Positions 38,828 through 47,500 of a DNA stretch of 64,000 bases are shown one piece after another; position 1 is the stretch's first letter; the number at the start of each line of letters is the position of its first letter. The stretch is from DATHBD01 sp035296325 (GTDB lineage Bacteria > Actinomycetota > Actinomycetes > Mycobacteriales > Micromonosporaceae). Made by a program: the position numbers and the translations under genes. The DNA lies in the NCBI GenBank assembly GCA_035296325.1, contig DATHBD010000032.1:248001-312000 (forward strand), written 5' to 3'. The notes below the pieces were generated by a model that had not been told where the DNA came from, searched no databases, and saw only the letters and a program-made list of their open reading frames with translations.

Positions 38828-40045
38828 GTGACCGAGATCCGGGTCGATGTCGATCTGCCCCACCCGCCTGGACGGGTTTGGCGTGCGTTGACCGATCCGC
38901 AGGTGCTCCCGCAGTGGTTCCTGCCGGGCGACCTCAGGCCGGGCGAGGGGGCCCGGTTCCAGTTCCAGCCGCGTGGCATTCCGGGCTTCGACGACGAGCC
39001 GATCGACGCCGAGGTGGTGGAGGTGGACCCGCCGACCCGACTGGTGATGCGCTGGCGCGCCACGCAGTTGCAGACCGTGGTCACCTTCGCCGTGTTGCCC
39101 CGGGACGGTGGTTGCCGCCTCTCCCTCGAGCAGCAGGGATTCGTCGGGACCCGGGGCACGCTGCGACGCCGGGTGCTGCAGCGGGCGTACAGCCGGATGT
39201 TGGACGAGCCACTGCGCGCCGCGCTGGCGCAGGTCGAGGAGCAGGACCGGGTCCGGGCAGCGGCGGCCCGGCGCCGAGGCGGCGCTGTCCGCCGGGCAAT
39301 CGGGGCAAACCGGCGCAACGACGCCTGGTCGTTCCGCGGCATACGCGAGCGCGGCACTGCCGGCGTGCCGGCCGGGCGCACTGCCGGCACGCCGGCGGAC
39401 AGTACGGCCGGCACGCCGGCGGACCGTACCACTGGCGGGTCGGCCGGCCGTACCGCCGGCGGGCGGAGCCGGGCTGCGACCGGGCCGGCGGGCGGCAGGG
39501 ATCGGCCCACGTCCGCGGCCCCGTCCGTGCCGCAGCTTGCGCGGCGTCGCCGGCGGTCAGCGCCCCGCCGAGGCGGCCGCCGGGCGCTTGCCGCGGGCGG
39601 CGCACTGCTGCTCGTCGTGGTGGCGGCCATGGCGGTACTCCTGGACCGGGTGGCCGGACCACGACCATCGGCGGACGCCGCCCAGTTCGGTGCCTTCCCC
39701 GCCGGCGGCGCTACCGGAGCCGGGTCCAGCGTCAGCGCGACGTACCGCACCGTGCGCACCTTCGTCGGCGGCTATCACGCGTCCATCACGATCAACAATC
39801 TCAGCTCCACGCCGCTGGACGGCTGGACCGCTGTGGTGACGCTGCCGCCGCTCGGGCTGATCGTGCAGGAGGTCCGCGGGGCGCAGTACCAGCAGACCGG
39901 CAAGGAGGTGAGGTTCACCCCGGCGACAGGTACGCAGGTCGTGCCCCCCGGCACCGCCGTCGAGGTGACCTTCGAGGTGCAGGGTGCGGGGGCGCCGGTC
40001 GCCTGCGCCGTGAACAGTCAGCCCTGCTCAGGTCTACCGGGATGA
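38828..40045 (+). CDS. START/AHSA1-like domain fused through a TM helix to a CBM2-like domain
   Basis: 405 residues from GTG 38828; TATAGT (38816-38821) lies 6 nt before it. Residues 1-135 form an SRPBCC/AHSA1-like ligand-binding domain (VDVDLPHPPGRVWRALTDP, PQWFLPGD). About 115 residues of Arg/Thr/Ala/Gly-rich linker follow, with repeated TAGTPAD units. A single membrane helix (ALLLVVVAAMAVLLD) comes after RRRGGRRALAAGG. The C-terminal 105 residues resemble a family 2 carbohydrate-binding module (TFVGGYHASITINNLSS, LDGWTAVVTLP, two Cys near the end). Positive-inside topology puts the START part in the cytoplasm and the CBM outside. I know of no described protein with this layout. Confidence 0.75.
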   Translation: MTEIRVDVDLPHPPGRVWRALTDPQVLPQWFLPGDLRPGEGARFQFQPRGIPGFDDEPIDAEVVEVDPPTRLVMRWRATQLQTVVTFAVLPRDGGCRLSLEQQGFVGTRGTLRRRVLQRAYSRMLDEPLRAALAQVEEQDRVRAAAARRRGGAVRRAIGANRRNDAWSFRGIRERGTAGVPAGRTAGTPADSTAGTPADRTTGGSAGRTAGGRSRAATGPAGGRDRPTSAAPSVPQLARRRRRSAPRRGGRRALAAGGALLLVVVAAMAVLLDRVAGPRPSADAAQFGAFPAGGATGAGSSVSATYRTVRTFVGGYHASITINNLSSTPLDGWTAVVTLPPLGLIVQEVRGAQYQQTGKEVRFTPATGTQVVPPGTAVEVTFEVQGAGAPVACAVNSQPCSGLPG

Positions 40046-40098
40046 TCCTGAGGGCCAAAGGCGTTACGCTGGTACGGCTGCACCGTGCAGCACTTCCA

Positions 40099-40483
40099 GG
40101 GGGTGACTGGTTTCGACTTTGTACGTGGCGTCAGGTGAAGCGAGCCGAGGAAGCCGACGTTGTCTCGAGAATCAGTCGTCGGAACGCTATAAGCGCCAAC
40201 TCTAACGAGAAGGTTGCCCAGTCAAACTACGCTCTCGCTGCCTAAGCGAGAGATTGTAGGGGCTGTCGGTCTGAGGGTGCCTCCGACTCAGTAACCGGCA
40301 TCAGCTAGGAGGATGGCCAATCGAGTCTCGTCGCGGGGCTCGTACGGTGACATTAATCGCGACTGGGCCTGTCATACCGACTCGTTCGCGTGATCGGTAG
40401 GGCCGAGAGAGGCACAGCGAACTGCGCTCGGAGAAGCCCTGGCAAGACGGCGAAGGACCCGGGTTCGATTCCCGGCACCTCCA
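40099..40483 (+). ncRNA. ssrA: Transfer-messenger RNA (tmRNA)
   Basis: About 385 nt. The 5' acceptor strand GGGGGTG pairs with CACCTCC near the 3' end (G-U tolerated), followed by discriminator A; CCA is not encoded. The 5' GACTGGTTTCGACTTT and the T arm GGGTTCGATTCCC are diagnostic. The tag reading frame (40195-40245) encodes ANSNEKVAQSNYALAA followed by TAA; the ALAA ending is the degradation signal. The next hairpin terminates the transcript. Confidence 0.97.
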
Positions 40484-40488
40484 CTACC

Positions 40489-40524
40489 GGCAGCGGCACC
40501 ACCCATGAGGGTGGTGCCGCTGCC
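40489..40524 (+). terminator. Hairpin terminator after tmRNA
   Basis: GGCAGCGGCACCACCC (40489-40504) is exactly complementary to 40509-40524, giving a 16-bp stem with the loop ATGA. There is no long T tract. It sits between tmRNA and the stop codon of a convergent gene, so it may serve both strands. Confidence 0.9.
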
Positions 40525-40543
40525 GTCGTCTCGAGTGGTTGAT

Positions 40544-43405
40544 CTACCTGACTGAGAAGGAGTACCAGGCCGCGTCGGTCGTGCTGCCGTCCGCCAGGCG
40601 ACCTTTGACGACCAGGTTGACCTCAGTCGCCGTGGTCGGGGTCCACGTGATTGACGCGCGGCCCTGCGCGTCAGCGTCGACCGTGCCGGTCACGGTTCCG
40701 ATGGTGTACTCGAACGACCTGATGCCGGGCGCTCCGCCGCTGAACTCGAACCGTCCCTCGACGCCGACCCCGCCGCTCGGCGCCTCCTGCGGGTACGCCT
40801 CGGAGGAGACGTGCGGCGCGGTGCCGACCAGGAACCGGTACTCCCGCACCGGCGAGCGCCGGCCGTCCGCGGTACTGCCGTGAACCGTGAGCGTGTTGAG
40901 CCCGTTGCGGTCCGGCACCAGCGTGACGGGCGTATTCGAGCGGTCCCCGATCGGCGTGGTCTGCTCCGGACCATCGTTCAGGCGGTAGTGGTACTGCACC
41001 ACCTCGGGCGTCCAGGCGGTGCTGAAGAAGAACATCGCGGGAACGCCGATGCCACCTCTCGCGTTCCACTCGGTGTACACGCTCCATACCGCGACGCGCG
41101 TGTCGCGGACGGGGATCAGTATTCGCCGCTCCGGCGACGCCGTGCCGTCCTCGGCGATACCGGCGACCCGGCCCAGGAGCCAACCGGCCGAAGACGGCGT
41201 GAAGGTCACGCTCGCCGTGCCATCCGGCCCAGCTGCGACGGTCTGGTCGGCACCGGAGTCCAGGGCGTAACGGAACTCCCTGGTGTACGGCAGCGCCGAG
41301 CGGAAGGTGAACGTCATCGGCTGAGCCAGCGAACCACCGCTGAGCGGGTCGGTGGTGACGACCGGTGCCTCGAACGGCTGCCAGGTGAAGCGCTGTTGCG
41401 GCGACCGGGTGCCGTCGGAGAGCAGCGCCTGGACCGTCAACGTGTTGTCGCCGGTGTGCACCGGCGTCACGGTGATTGCGACGCTGGTTCCGACGGCGTC
41501 GAGAACGATCTCCGCGCCACCGTCGAACCGGTAGGCGAACCCGGTCACATTCGGCAACCGGCTACTCAGGTGGAACTCCAGCGGCAGCCCGATGCCGTCG
41601 AGCCGGGGCCGGTAGTCCAACGTCGACGCGTACACGGTCGGCACGGGATCGAGGACGTTGAACGGGTAGGGGTTCTCCTGCGACCTGGTGCCGTCGGCCT
41701 GGACCGAGCGCACGTACATGTCCTGCCAACCGGCGGTCGCCGTCCACTGCACCACGGCGGTGTCGTCGGCCGCCGCCGGGACGGTGTGCCAGGTGTCGTC
41801 AAGGCGGTACTCGTACGCGACCACGTCACCGTTGTGCGGCGTGAACTTGAACGAGCCGACCTTCCCGGCGATCTGGTCGGTCTCGAAGTTGAACTCCGCC
41901 GACTCGATGCCGGGGGCGTCGGTGACCGATACCCGCACGGTGTCCTGCCCGATCAGCCTGTCCCGTCGGTAGCTCGTGACGATCACGTCGGTCATGCCGG
42001 TCGCGGTGAAGGTGATCCGGGCGGTTGCTTTGCCGTCGACGGCGGGCACCCGCGTCTCCGGGCCCCCATTGATCTGGTAGCCGAAGGCTGTCGTCTCGGG
42101 CTTCGCGGCGACCAGCGAAATGATGCTCGGCAGTCCAACGCCGTTCACGGTGATGTCCGCGGTCGGTGCGGTGTCGGCGACCCAGAACGAATAGCTCCTC
42201 TCGGGTCCCCGGTTGCCCACTGCGTCGATCGAGGTGACGTACATTGCCTGGGACCATCTCCGGCTCGGCGTGTACTCCAGGATCGCCGTGCCGCCCGGGC
42301 GTCGCGCTTCGACCGAGCCGACGTTGCCGGACGAGTCACGCCAGGCGAACGCGACCACGTCACGGTCACCGCCCGCGTCGAAGCGGAACCTGCCGACGAT
42401 GCCCGGGCCGCCGCCCGGAGTGTCACCCTCGGGGTAGACCTTTGACGTGACGACTGGCGGGTTTACGGGCGCCGTCTTGTCCATACTGATGTAGCAGACG
42501 GCGCTCCACGGGCTTACCTCGTGGCCGAAGTGGCCGCGGGCCCGGGCCTGCCAGGCCAACAACGTACCGTCGGCGTACTGGCCCAGGTCGGTGCTGTGGT
42601 AGGTGGAGAACTCCCGGCGTTGGTTCGGGTGGTCGACCGGCCAGATGGCGTATTCGACGGTCGTGTGATCACCCGGATCCGGATCGTTGGCGGTGGCCTC
42701 GAACAAGGCCCTCTCCCCGGCTGGCGATGGTTTGGTGAGCGTGCCGCACGGCCGGTGCGGGTCCGCCAGGTGGAGATCACTGACCGTGGGTGGGTGGTCG
42801 TAGGTCGAACTCAGCGTCGGCTGCTGGAGCGTACGGCCCGTTCGCGGATCGGACTCCTGGGCCGCGGCGATCCGGTACTCCAGTGTGATCGACTTCTCGC
42901 CCCGGCTGAGCGCCGCGCTGAGGGCCGGCGCCATGTCGATGCCGAGGTAGCCGGCGCAGTTGGCGGAGCCCTGCCCGCGACTGGTGGACGCCAGCTTCTC
43001 GCGCTCGACCGGCGGGTTGTTCCAGGTGGTCCTGGCCTTGATCGGGTCGGTCCGCCAGATTTCGATCGTCGCCGCCGCGGAGCAGTCGGTGACCGCGTTC
43101 TCATTCGTGTAGAGGTGCGAGCGGTGCACGACTGTCCCGTTGAGTTGGGTGAGGTCGTACGTGAAGTAGGAGCGGTAGGTGTGGGCCGTGCCCCGGCTGT
43201 CCACCAGTGTGCCAACGGGTGGCGGGCCCGTCGGGTTGACGAACTTCGTCTTCGGGTGGTGCGAGTCGAGATAGGCCCAGCTCGACAGCGGCAAATTCGT
43301 TGAGGTCGCGGCGAGGGCCGGCTGACCGGTTGCGAAGACTGTCGTGGCGACGCCGACCACGCCTGCCAACAACGCCGTTCCGATGCGCTTCAACTCGCTG
43401 TCCAC
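40544..43405 (-). CDS. Large secreted protein: DNRLRE-like domain plus seven Ig-like repeats
   Basis: 953 residues from GTG 43405; TTG 43393 gives a more conventional signal peptide and an upstream TTG 43483 is open. The signal peptide (LLAGVVGVATTVFATGQPALA) ends at Ala-Ala. Residues about 30-200 resemble DNRLRE carbohydrate-binding domains (RSYFTYDLTQLNG, IEIWRTDP). After a linker, seven tandem modules of about 90 residues follow. Each has F-Y/A-Y near the middle, TVTFTP-like strands and DG-RSPxxxYxF endings (for example TADGRRSPVREYRFLV). There is no catalytic motif and no sortase or membrane anchor. It probably has an adhesive or wall-associated role; the true binding partner is unknown. 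Confidence 0.8.
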   Translation of the reverse strand: MDSELKRIGTALLAGVVGVATTVFATGQPALAATSTNLPLSSWAYLDSHHPKTKFVNPTGPPPVGTLVDSRGTAHTYRSYFTYDLTQLNGTVVHRSHLYTNENAVTDCSAAATIEIWRTDPIKARTTWNNPPVEREKLASTSRGQGSANCAGYLGIDMAPALSAALSRGEKSITLEYRIAAAQESDPRTGRTLQQPTLSSTYDHPPTVSDLHLADPHRPCGTLTKPSPAGERALFEATANDPDPGDHTTVEYAIWPVDHPNQRREFSTYHSTDLGQYADGTLLAWQARARGHFGHEVSPWSAVCYISMDKTAPVNPPVVTSKVYPEGDTPGGGPGIVGRFRFDAGGDRDVVAFAWRDSSGNVGSVEARRPGGTAILEYTPSRRWSQAMYVTSIDAVGNRGPERSYSFWVADTAPTADITVNGVGLPSIISLVAAKPETTAFGYQINGGPETRVPAVDGKATARITFTATGMTDVIVTSYRRDRLIGQDTVRVSVTDAPGIESAEFNFETDQIAGKVGSFKFTPHNGDVVAYEYRLDDTWHTVPAAADDTAVVQWTATAGWQDMYVRSVQADGTRSQENPYPFNVLDPVPTVYASTLDYRPRLDGIGLPLEFHLSSRLPNVTGFAYRFDGGAEIVLDAVGTSVAITVTPVHTGDNTLTVQALLSDGTRSPQQRFTWQPFEAPVVTTDPLSGGSLAQPMTFTFRSALPYTREFRYALDSGADQTVAAGPDGTASVTFTPSSAGWLLGRVAGIAEDGTASPERRILIPVRDTRVAVWSVYTEWNARGGIGVPAMFFFSTAWTPEVVQYHYRLNDGPEQTTPIGDRSNTPVTLVPDRNGLNTLTVHGSTADGRRSPVREYRFLVGTAPHVSSEAYPQEAPSGGVGVEGRFEFSGGAPGIRSFEYTIGTVTGTVDADAQGRASITWTPTTATEVNLVVKGRLADGSTTDAAWYSFSVR

Positions 43406-43648
43406 CTTCCTGACGACGCCTCGATGGCACCGCTCGGCGCGAGCGTAGCGACGCTTGTAAAGGTCGCCGGGCGGAGCGATCAATAGAAGGAAGACGATTC
43501 GTGCAGTCGCCGATGGTTGGTAAATGGATTGCCATGTCCGCCCAGCTCTGTTGTGCTGGTGCGCCCGACCGAAGGAGGCGAAATGCGGAAATCGCCACTT
43601 TCAACGCATCGAGCAACTCTCGTCTATCCGAAAGATTGAGTTTTCAGC

Positions 43649-44380
43649 ATGTCAGTATTTGATGACCCCGGCCTCTTCGGCCGGCTGTGGGCCGAGCAGT
43701 ACGACGGCGGATCCCCGCTCGATCCCGCACCCGCGGTGGATTTCCTCGCCGGCCTGGCGCCCGCCGGTCCGGTCCTGGAACTCGCCATCGGCACCGGCCG
43801 GGTTGCCCTTCCCCTCGCGGCACGCGGTATCGCGGTCGAGGGCGTCGAGGCGTCCACTGAGATGGTGGCGAAGATGCGCGCCAAGCCGGGTGGCGCGGAC
43901 ATCCCCGTCACGATCGGCGACATGGCCGATGTGCCGGTGACCGGCCCGTACCCGCTGGTGTACCTGGTGTACAACACGCTGTTCAACCTGGTTCGCGAGG
44001 AGCGGCAGCGGGACTGCCTGCGCAATGTCGCACGGGTACTGGCCCCGGGCGGTGCGTTCGTCGTCGAGACGTTCGTCCCCGACCCGGCCGACTTCGACCG
44101 GGACGAGCAGGTACACATGCACGATGTGACCGAGGATTCGGCCACCATCCGACTGCACAGGTACGACCGGGCGAAGCAGACGTTCATCCGGCAGACCATC
44201 ACGTTCGAAGGCGCGGGAGTGCACCTGTGGCCCTTCGCCATGCGGTACTGCTGGCCGGAGCAGATCGACGAGATGGCCGAGTCGGCCGGCCTGCGCCTGG
44301 CGGAACGGTACGCCGACTGGGACCGCCGGCCGTTCGACACGACGAGCACGGCGCACATCTCGGTCTACCGCCGGGACTGA
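43649..44380 (+). CDS. Class I SAM-dependent methyltransferase
   Basis: 243 residues from ATG 43649. The SAM-binding motif I is clear (VLELAIGTGRVALPLAARG), followed by VEGVEAS (motif II) and GDMADVP. The C-terminal part (about 140-243) is a beta-rich substrate region with HMHDVTEDSATIRLHRYDR. The family covers small-molecule and ubiquinone-type methyltransferases, so the substrate cannot be predicted. The upstream 165 bp are unusually AT-rich for this window. The gene is convergent with mtnP, with only 9 nt between their stops. Confidence 0.9.
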   Translation: MSVFDDPGLFGRLWAEQYDGGSPLDPAPAVDFLAGLAPAGPVLELAIGTGRVALPLAARGIAVEGVEASTEMVAKMRAKPGGADIPVTIGDMADVPVTGPYPLVYLVYNTLFNLVREERQRDCLRNVARVLAPGGAFVVETFVPDPADFDRDEQVHMHDVTEDSATIRLHRYDRAKQTFIRQTITFEGAGVHLWPFAMRYCWPEQIDEMAESAGLRLAERYADWDRRPFDTTSTAHISVYRRD

Positions 44381-44389
44381 GCTGAACGG

Positions 44390-45193
44390 CTACGGCAGGT
44401 CGATCGGCAGCTTGAGGCCCTGCAGCGCCCGAGTGCACGGGCAGTCCGGCTGCGCCGGCAGGGCGGGCAGCACGTCCAGCAGCAGACCGCGGAGGCGCTC
44501 GGTGTTTTCCCCGAACACCCGGAACACCTCTTCCTGGGTCACCCCGTGCTCGCCCTCCACCCCGGCGTCGAGGTCGGTCACCAGGGCGATGGCCGTGTAG
44601 CAGAGTTCCAGCTCGCGGGCGAGCACCGCCTCCGGGTGACCGGTCATGTTCACGACCGCGCCGCCCATCGCGGTGTACCAGCGCGACTCCGCCCGGGTGG
44701 AGAAGCGTGGGCCCTCGACCACCACCATCGCTCCGCCGTCCACCATGTCGAGCTGACCCGCGGCGGCACCGCGCAGCACCGCCGCCCGGCCGGTCGGGCA
44801 GTACGGATCGGCGAAATTCACGTGGACGGCGCCGGCGTCGTAGTACGTCTGGATGCGCCCGCTGGTCCGGTCGATCAACTGGTCCGGGAGGACGAATCGG
44901 CCCGGTCCCAGATCCGGGCGCAGCCCGCCCACGGCGCACGGTGCCAGCACCTGCCGTACGCCGATCGAGCGCAGCGCCCACAGATTTGCCCGGTACGGGA
45001 TCCGGTGCGGGGGAAACCCATGATCGCGCCCGTGCCGGGGCAGGAAGGCGACCCGCCGATCCCGCACCGTGGCGACCGTGACCACGTCGGACGGGGGCCC
45101 GAACGGCGTGTCGATACGGTGTGTCTCGGCGTCGTCGAGAAGGGCGTACAGCCCGGTTCCGCCGATCACCGCGACGTCCGCCAGCGTGGTCAC
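44390..45193 (-). CDS. mtnP: S-methyl-5'-thioadenosine phosphorylase
   Basis: 267 residues from GTG 45193; TAGGGT (complement of 45201-45206) lies 7 nt before it, suggesting a leaderless mRNA. It belongs to the PNP/MTAP family: VIGGTGLY at the N-terminus, phosphate-binding FLPRHGRDHGFPPHRIPYRAN (only its core PRHGRDHG is needed), and VVVEGPRFSTRAESRWY plus GGAVVNMTGHPEAVLARELE around the purine and ribose sites. It would convert MTA and phosphate to adenine and methylthioribose-1-phosphate in methionine salvage; some homologues prefer inosine. No other salvage gene is nearby. Confidence 0.9.
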   Translation of the reverse strand: MTTLADVAVIGGTGLYALLDDAETHRIDTPFGPPSDVVTVATVRDRRVAFLPRHGRDHGFPPHRIPYRANLWALRSIGVRQVLAPCAVGGLRPDLGPGRFVLPDQLIDRTSGRIQTYYDAGAVHVNFADPYCPTGRAAVLRGAAAGQLDMVDGGAMVVVEGPRFSTRAESRWYTAMGGAVVNMTGHPEAVLARELELCYTAIALVTDLDAGVEGEHGVTQEEVFRVFGENTERLRGLLLDVLPALPAQPDCPCTRALQGLKLPIDLP

Positions 45194-45424
45194 GCGACAG
45201 ACCCTAACCGTTGCCAGCGGTGCAAGCTATGGTGCGAGACATGACGCGCGCGCCTGGGATGATCGTGATCCAATCCGCCGGGCCGACGCTTGCCCGGGAG
45301 GGGTCCCCTGGGATCAAATGGGCGGTCCTCACCGATGTTGAGGGCGCGACGTTCGACGGTGTGAGTTAGCGTGCAGCCCGAAAGCGGCCGGCATCCGGAG
45401 CCGGGCACAAGGTGGGGGAGGGCG

Positions 45425-45979
45425 ATGGAGTCGCTGACCGGGCGTCTGCTGGTCGCGACGCCTGCACTCCGCGACCCGAACTTCGAACGCACCGTGGTCC
45501 TCATCGTCGCCCATGAGGAGGGCGGGGCCCTGGGTGTGGTGCTCAACCGCGCCACCGAGGTGCCGGTGTCCGACGTTCTGGGCGCCTGGGGCGGGCTCGC
45601 CGGCGAGCCGCCGGTCGTGTTCGAGGGCGGGCCGGTCCAGCCCGAGGCGGCGATCTGCCTGGCCCGGGCCCGGCCGGGCGCCGGCGACCTCAGCGGCTTC
45701 AGCCAGGTTGCCGGCGCGGTCGGCACCGTCGACCTCTCCGCCGACCCGGACGTGCTGCGCCCCGAGCTGGTCGGCGTGCGGGTGTTCGCCGGCTATGCGG
45801 GATGGTCGCCGGGCCAGATGGAGCGCGAAATTTCAAGCGGATCGTGGTTTGTTTTCGAGGCGCTGCCCGGCGACGCGTTCGCGCCACGCCCGGACGACCT
45901 CTGGTCCATGGTCCTTCGCCGCCAGGGCGGGCTGATGGCCGCGGTGGCGCACTACCCGGCCGACCCGACGCAGAACTGA
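45425..45979 (+). CDS. YqgE/AlgH-family protein (UPF0301)
   Basis: 184 residues from ATG 45425 with GTGGGGGAGGG upstream. The fold signature is ESLTGRLLVATPALRDPNFE, HEEGGALGVVLNRAT, VFEGGPVQPEA and VFAGYAGWSPGQME. It is widespread and cytoplasmic, without an established biochemical role; in Pseudomonas AlgH affects alginate regulation. It has no operon partner. The downstream tRNA gene starts about 100 nt after its stop. Confidence 0.93.
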   Translation: MESLTGRLLVATPALRDPNFERTVVLIVAHEEGGALGVVLNRATEVPVSDVLGAWGGLAGEPPVVFEGGPVQPEAAICLARARPGAGDLSGFSQVAGAVGTVDLSADPDVLRPELVGVRVFAGYAGWSPGQMEREISSGSWFVFEALPGDAFAPRPDDLWSMVLRRQGGLMAAVAHYPADPTQN

Positions 45980-46077
45980 GGCTCCCCGACCTGCGTCGGC
46001 GCCGTTCGGCGATCCCGGTGTGATGGGATGCGGCCCGGTGTGTACGATGGCGCGAGTGTCCGATGAGTCGGGCGCGA

Positions 46078-46153
46078 GGGGCCGTGGCGCAGCTGGTAGC
46101 GCACCACACTGGCAGTGTGGGGGTCAGGGGTTCGAGTCCCCTCGGCTCCACCA
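46078..46153 (+). tRNA. tRNA-Ala (anticodon GGC)
   Basis: 76 nt with an encoded CCA. The acceptor stem GGGGCCG pairs with CGGCTCC. The anticodon stem CCACA/TGTGG carries the loop CTGGCAG, giving anticodon GGC (codon GCC). The T arm is GGGGTTCGAGTCCCC. The flanking 3' sequence (TTTTGGTGG) has no hairpin. Confidence 0.97.
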
Positions 46154-46501
46154 TTTTGGTGGTACTTGAACCCGCCTCACGTAGGGCGGATCGAAGCAGG
46201 TCGGCGGTGTCACCTTCGGTGGCGCCGCCGCTGCCGTTCGGACGGCGAGCGACGCCGACCAGCGGAGCGATCGGTGCCGCGAGATCATCCGTAGCGACGT
46301 ACGATCCGTCGGCGTCTCGCTGGCGTTCAGCGAGGATGGCGGACCCTGGCCACCCGGCGGCAACGACGGTTGGGTGATGGTGGTGGGACGTAGCGCAACT
46401 CACCAGGCCGGTCCGGCTCGCCACCGTCGGGCTGGTCTGGGGTCAGCGACCGGTTGCGCTGGCACCAGGTCGCGCACCTTCCACCTGCGGGAACGTTCGT
46501 G
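46154..46501. other. Region downstream of tRNA-Ala, no supported gene
   Basis: About 350 bp without a credible gene. Minus-strand readings here run through the tRNA and contain the well-known artefact peptides WSRGDSNP and RGLEPLTPT. No second copy of the tRNA 3' end was found by eye, so an att duplication is not shown. Confidence 0.5.
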
Positions 46502-47073
46502 TCATGATCCCCGCCTCCAGAACTGTCGGGCGGCGAAGCCCTCGCGTCGCAGCCAGTGCTCGGTGCAGACGATGCGGTCCGGTTCGATGACCACAAGGGT
46601 GTCCCGCGGCGGTTCGGCGAGCGAGCGGCCCTGTTCGGCGTGCTCGTGCTCCCAGCGGAACGCGGCCCAATAGTCGGCCCGGTCCGGGTGGTCGGGGGCA
46701 GCACGCGAGCCTCGCCGAAGAGCTGAGCTCCGCGGCTGCTGGCCAGTCCGACCAATGGGGCGAAGATCCCCACCGAGACGCGCGGGTCAGCGCCGATGTT
46801 GCGCAGCTTCGGCGAGCGCGGTGCGGCGGTGAACATGACCGAGAACTGGAGGGGGTAGTAGCGCACCGGGGTGGCCAACGGCCCTGCGGGACCGGCAGTT
46901 GCCGGCACGCACATGTTCTGCGAGGAGAGCAGGTTGAGGATGCGCTCCTCGAGCCGCTCACGCGGCAGCTCGGTGCGCGGCGCGGGCTCGGAAAGCCAGG
47001 AGTTCGTCAACGCCGTTCCGTCTCCACGGACATGTCCGGGATCGTAGTGGGCGAGGGGTTCAACGGTGGACAT
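46502..47073 (-). pseudogene. Frameshifted pyridoxamine-5'-phosphate-oxidase-fold (flavin-binding) protein
   Basis: From ATG 47073 the frame reads a PPOX-like split-barrel start (ILNLLSSQNMCVPATA, TPVRYYPLQFSVMFT, LFGEARVL). At a run of five G (46694-46698, plus strand) it breaks. Shifting by one base restores a convincing continuation (DHPDRADYWAAFRWEHEHAE, LVVIEPDRIVCTEHWLRREG) to TGA 46502-46504. The restored length is about 190 residues. One base missing in a homopolymer could be a real mutation or a sequencing error. Without the shift the protein would end in unrelated Arg/Pro-rich sequence. Relatives bind FMN or F420 and reduce small molecules, or act on haem. Confidence 0.8.
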
Positions 47074-47206
47074 CGGTCGACCGGTGGTGGGATCGTGCGC
47101 CCGGCACCCGGGTCGCCAGGACGCCGGCGAACACGCTGATCGGACCGATGAGTTGGGCCCGTGCCGGAAGTCTACAGTCGTAACATCCCCATCGAGGAGG
47201 GCCGCC

Positions 47207-47500
47207 ATGTCGTACCAGGCATATCTCGACGCCATTGAAGCCAAGACCGGCAGGACCCCGAAGCAACTGCTCGACGAGGCAGAGCGTCGCGGCTATGGCT
47301 CGCAGACCAAGGCCGCGGTCGTGGTGGGCTGGCTCAAGGAGGAGTACGACCTCGGCCGCGGACACGCGATGGCACTGTACGGCGTGCTGAAGAACGGCCC
47401 GACGGTACCGGAGAAGCATGTCGGCTCCTCCGGCACTCATCGCGACGAATCCCTGACGTTACGGCTGGACGGTGTCGCAGCGCGCTCGCCATTGGAATAG
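47207..47500 (+). CDS. DUF4287 domain protein
   Basis: 97 residues from ATG 47207, preceded by GAGGAGG. It begins MSYQAYLDAIEAKTGRTPKQ, the diagnostic start of DUF4287, and continues with helical GWLKEEYDLGRGHAMALYGV. The family is small, cytoplasmic and of unknown function, sometimes fused to DUF5655. Its stop codon (47498-47500) directly abuts the stop codon of the convergent lipoprotein gene (47501-47503). Confidence 0.88.
   Translation: MSYQAYLDAIEAKTGRTPKQLLDEAERRGYGSQTKAAVVVGWLKEEYDLGRGHAMALYGVLKNGPTVPEKHVGSSGTHRDESLTLRLDGVAARSPLE

Noticed and set aside
45699..46424. Minus-strand reading through tRNA-Ala with RGLEPLTPTLPV and WSRGDSNP peptides
   Set aside because: These peptides are the known artefact of translating tRNA genes antisense; there is no start signal or family behind them.
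46078..46501. Attachment-site duplication of the tRNA-Ala 3' end
   Set aside because: No second copy of the tRNA 3' end could be found by eye in the following sequence.
46327..46501. Unshifted C-terminal extension of the PPOX-like frame
   Set aside because: After the G5 tract the unshifted frame is Arg/Pro/Ser-rich and unlike the family, whereas the shifted frame is convincing.
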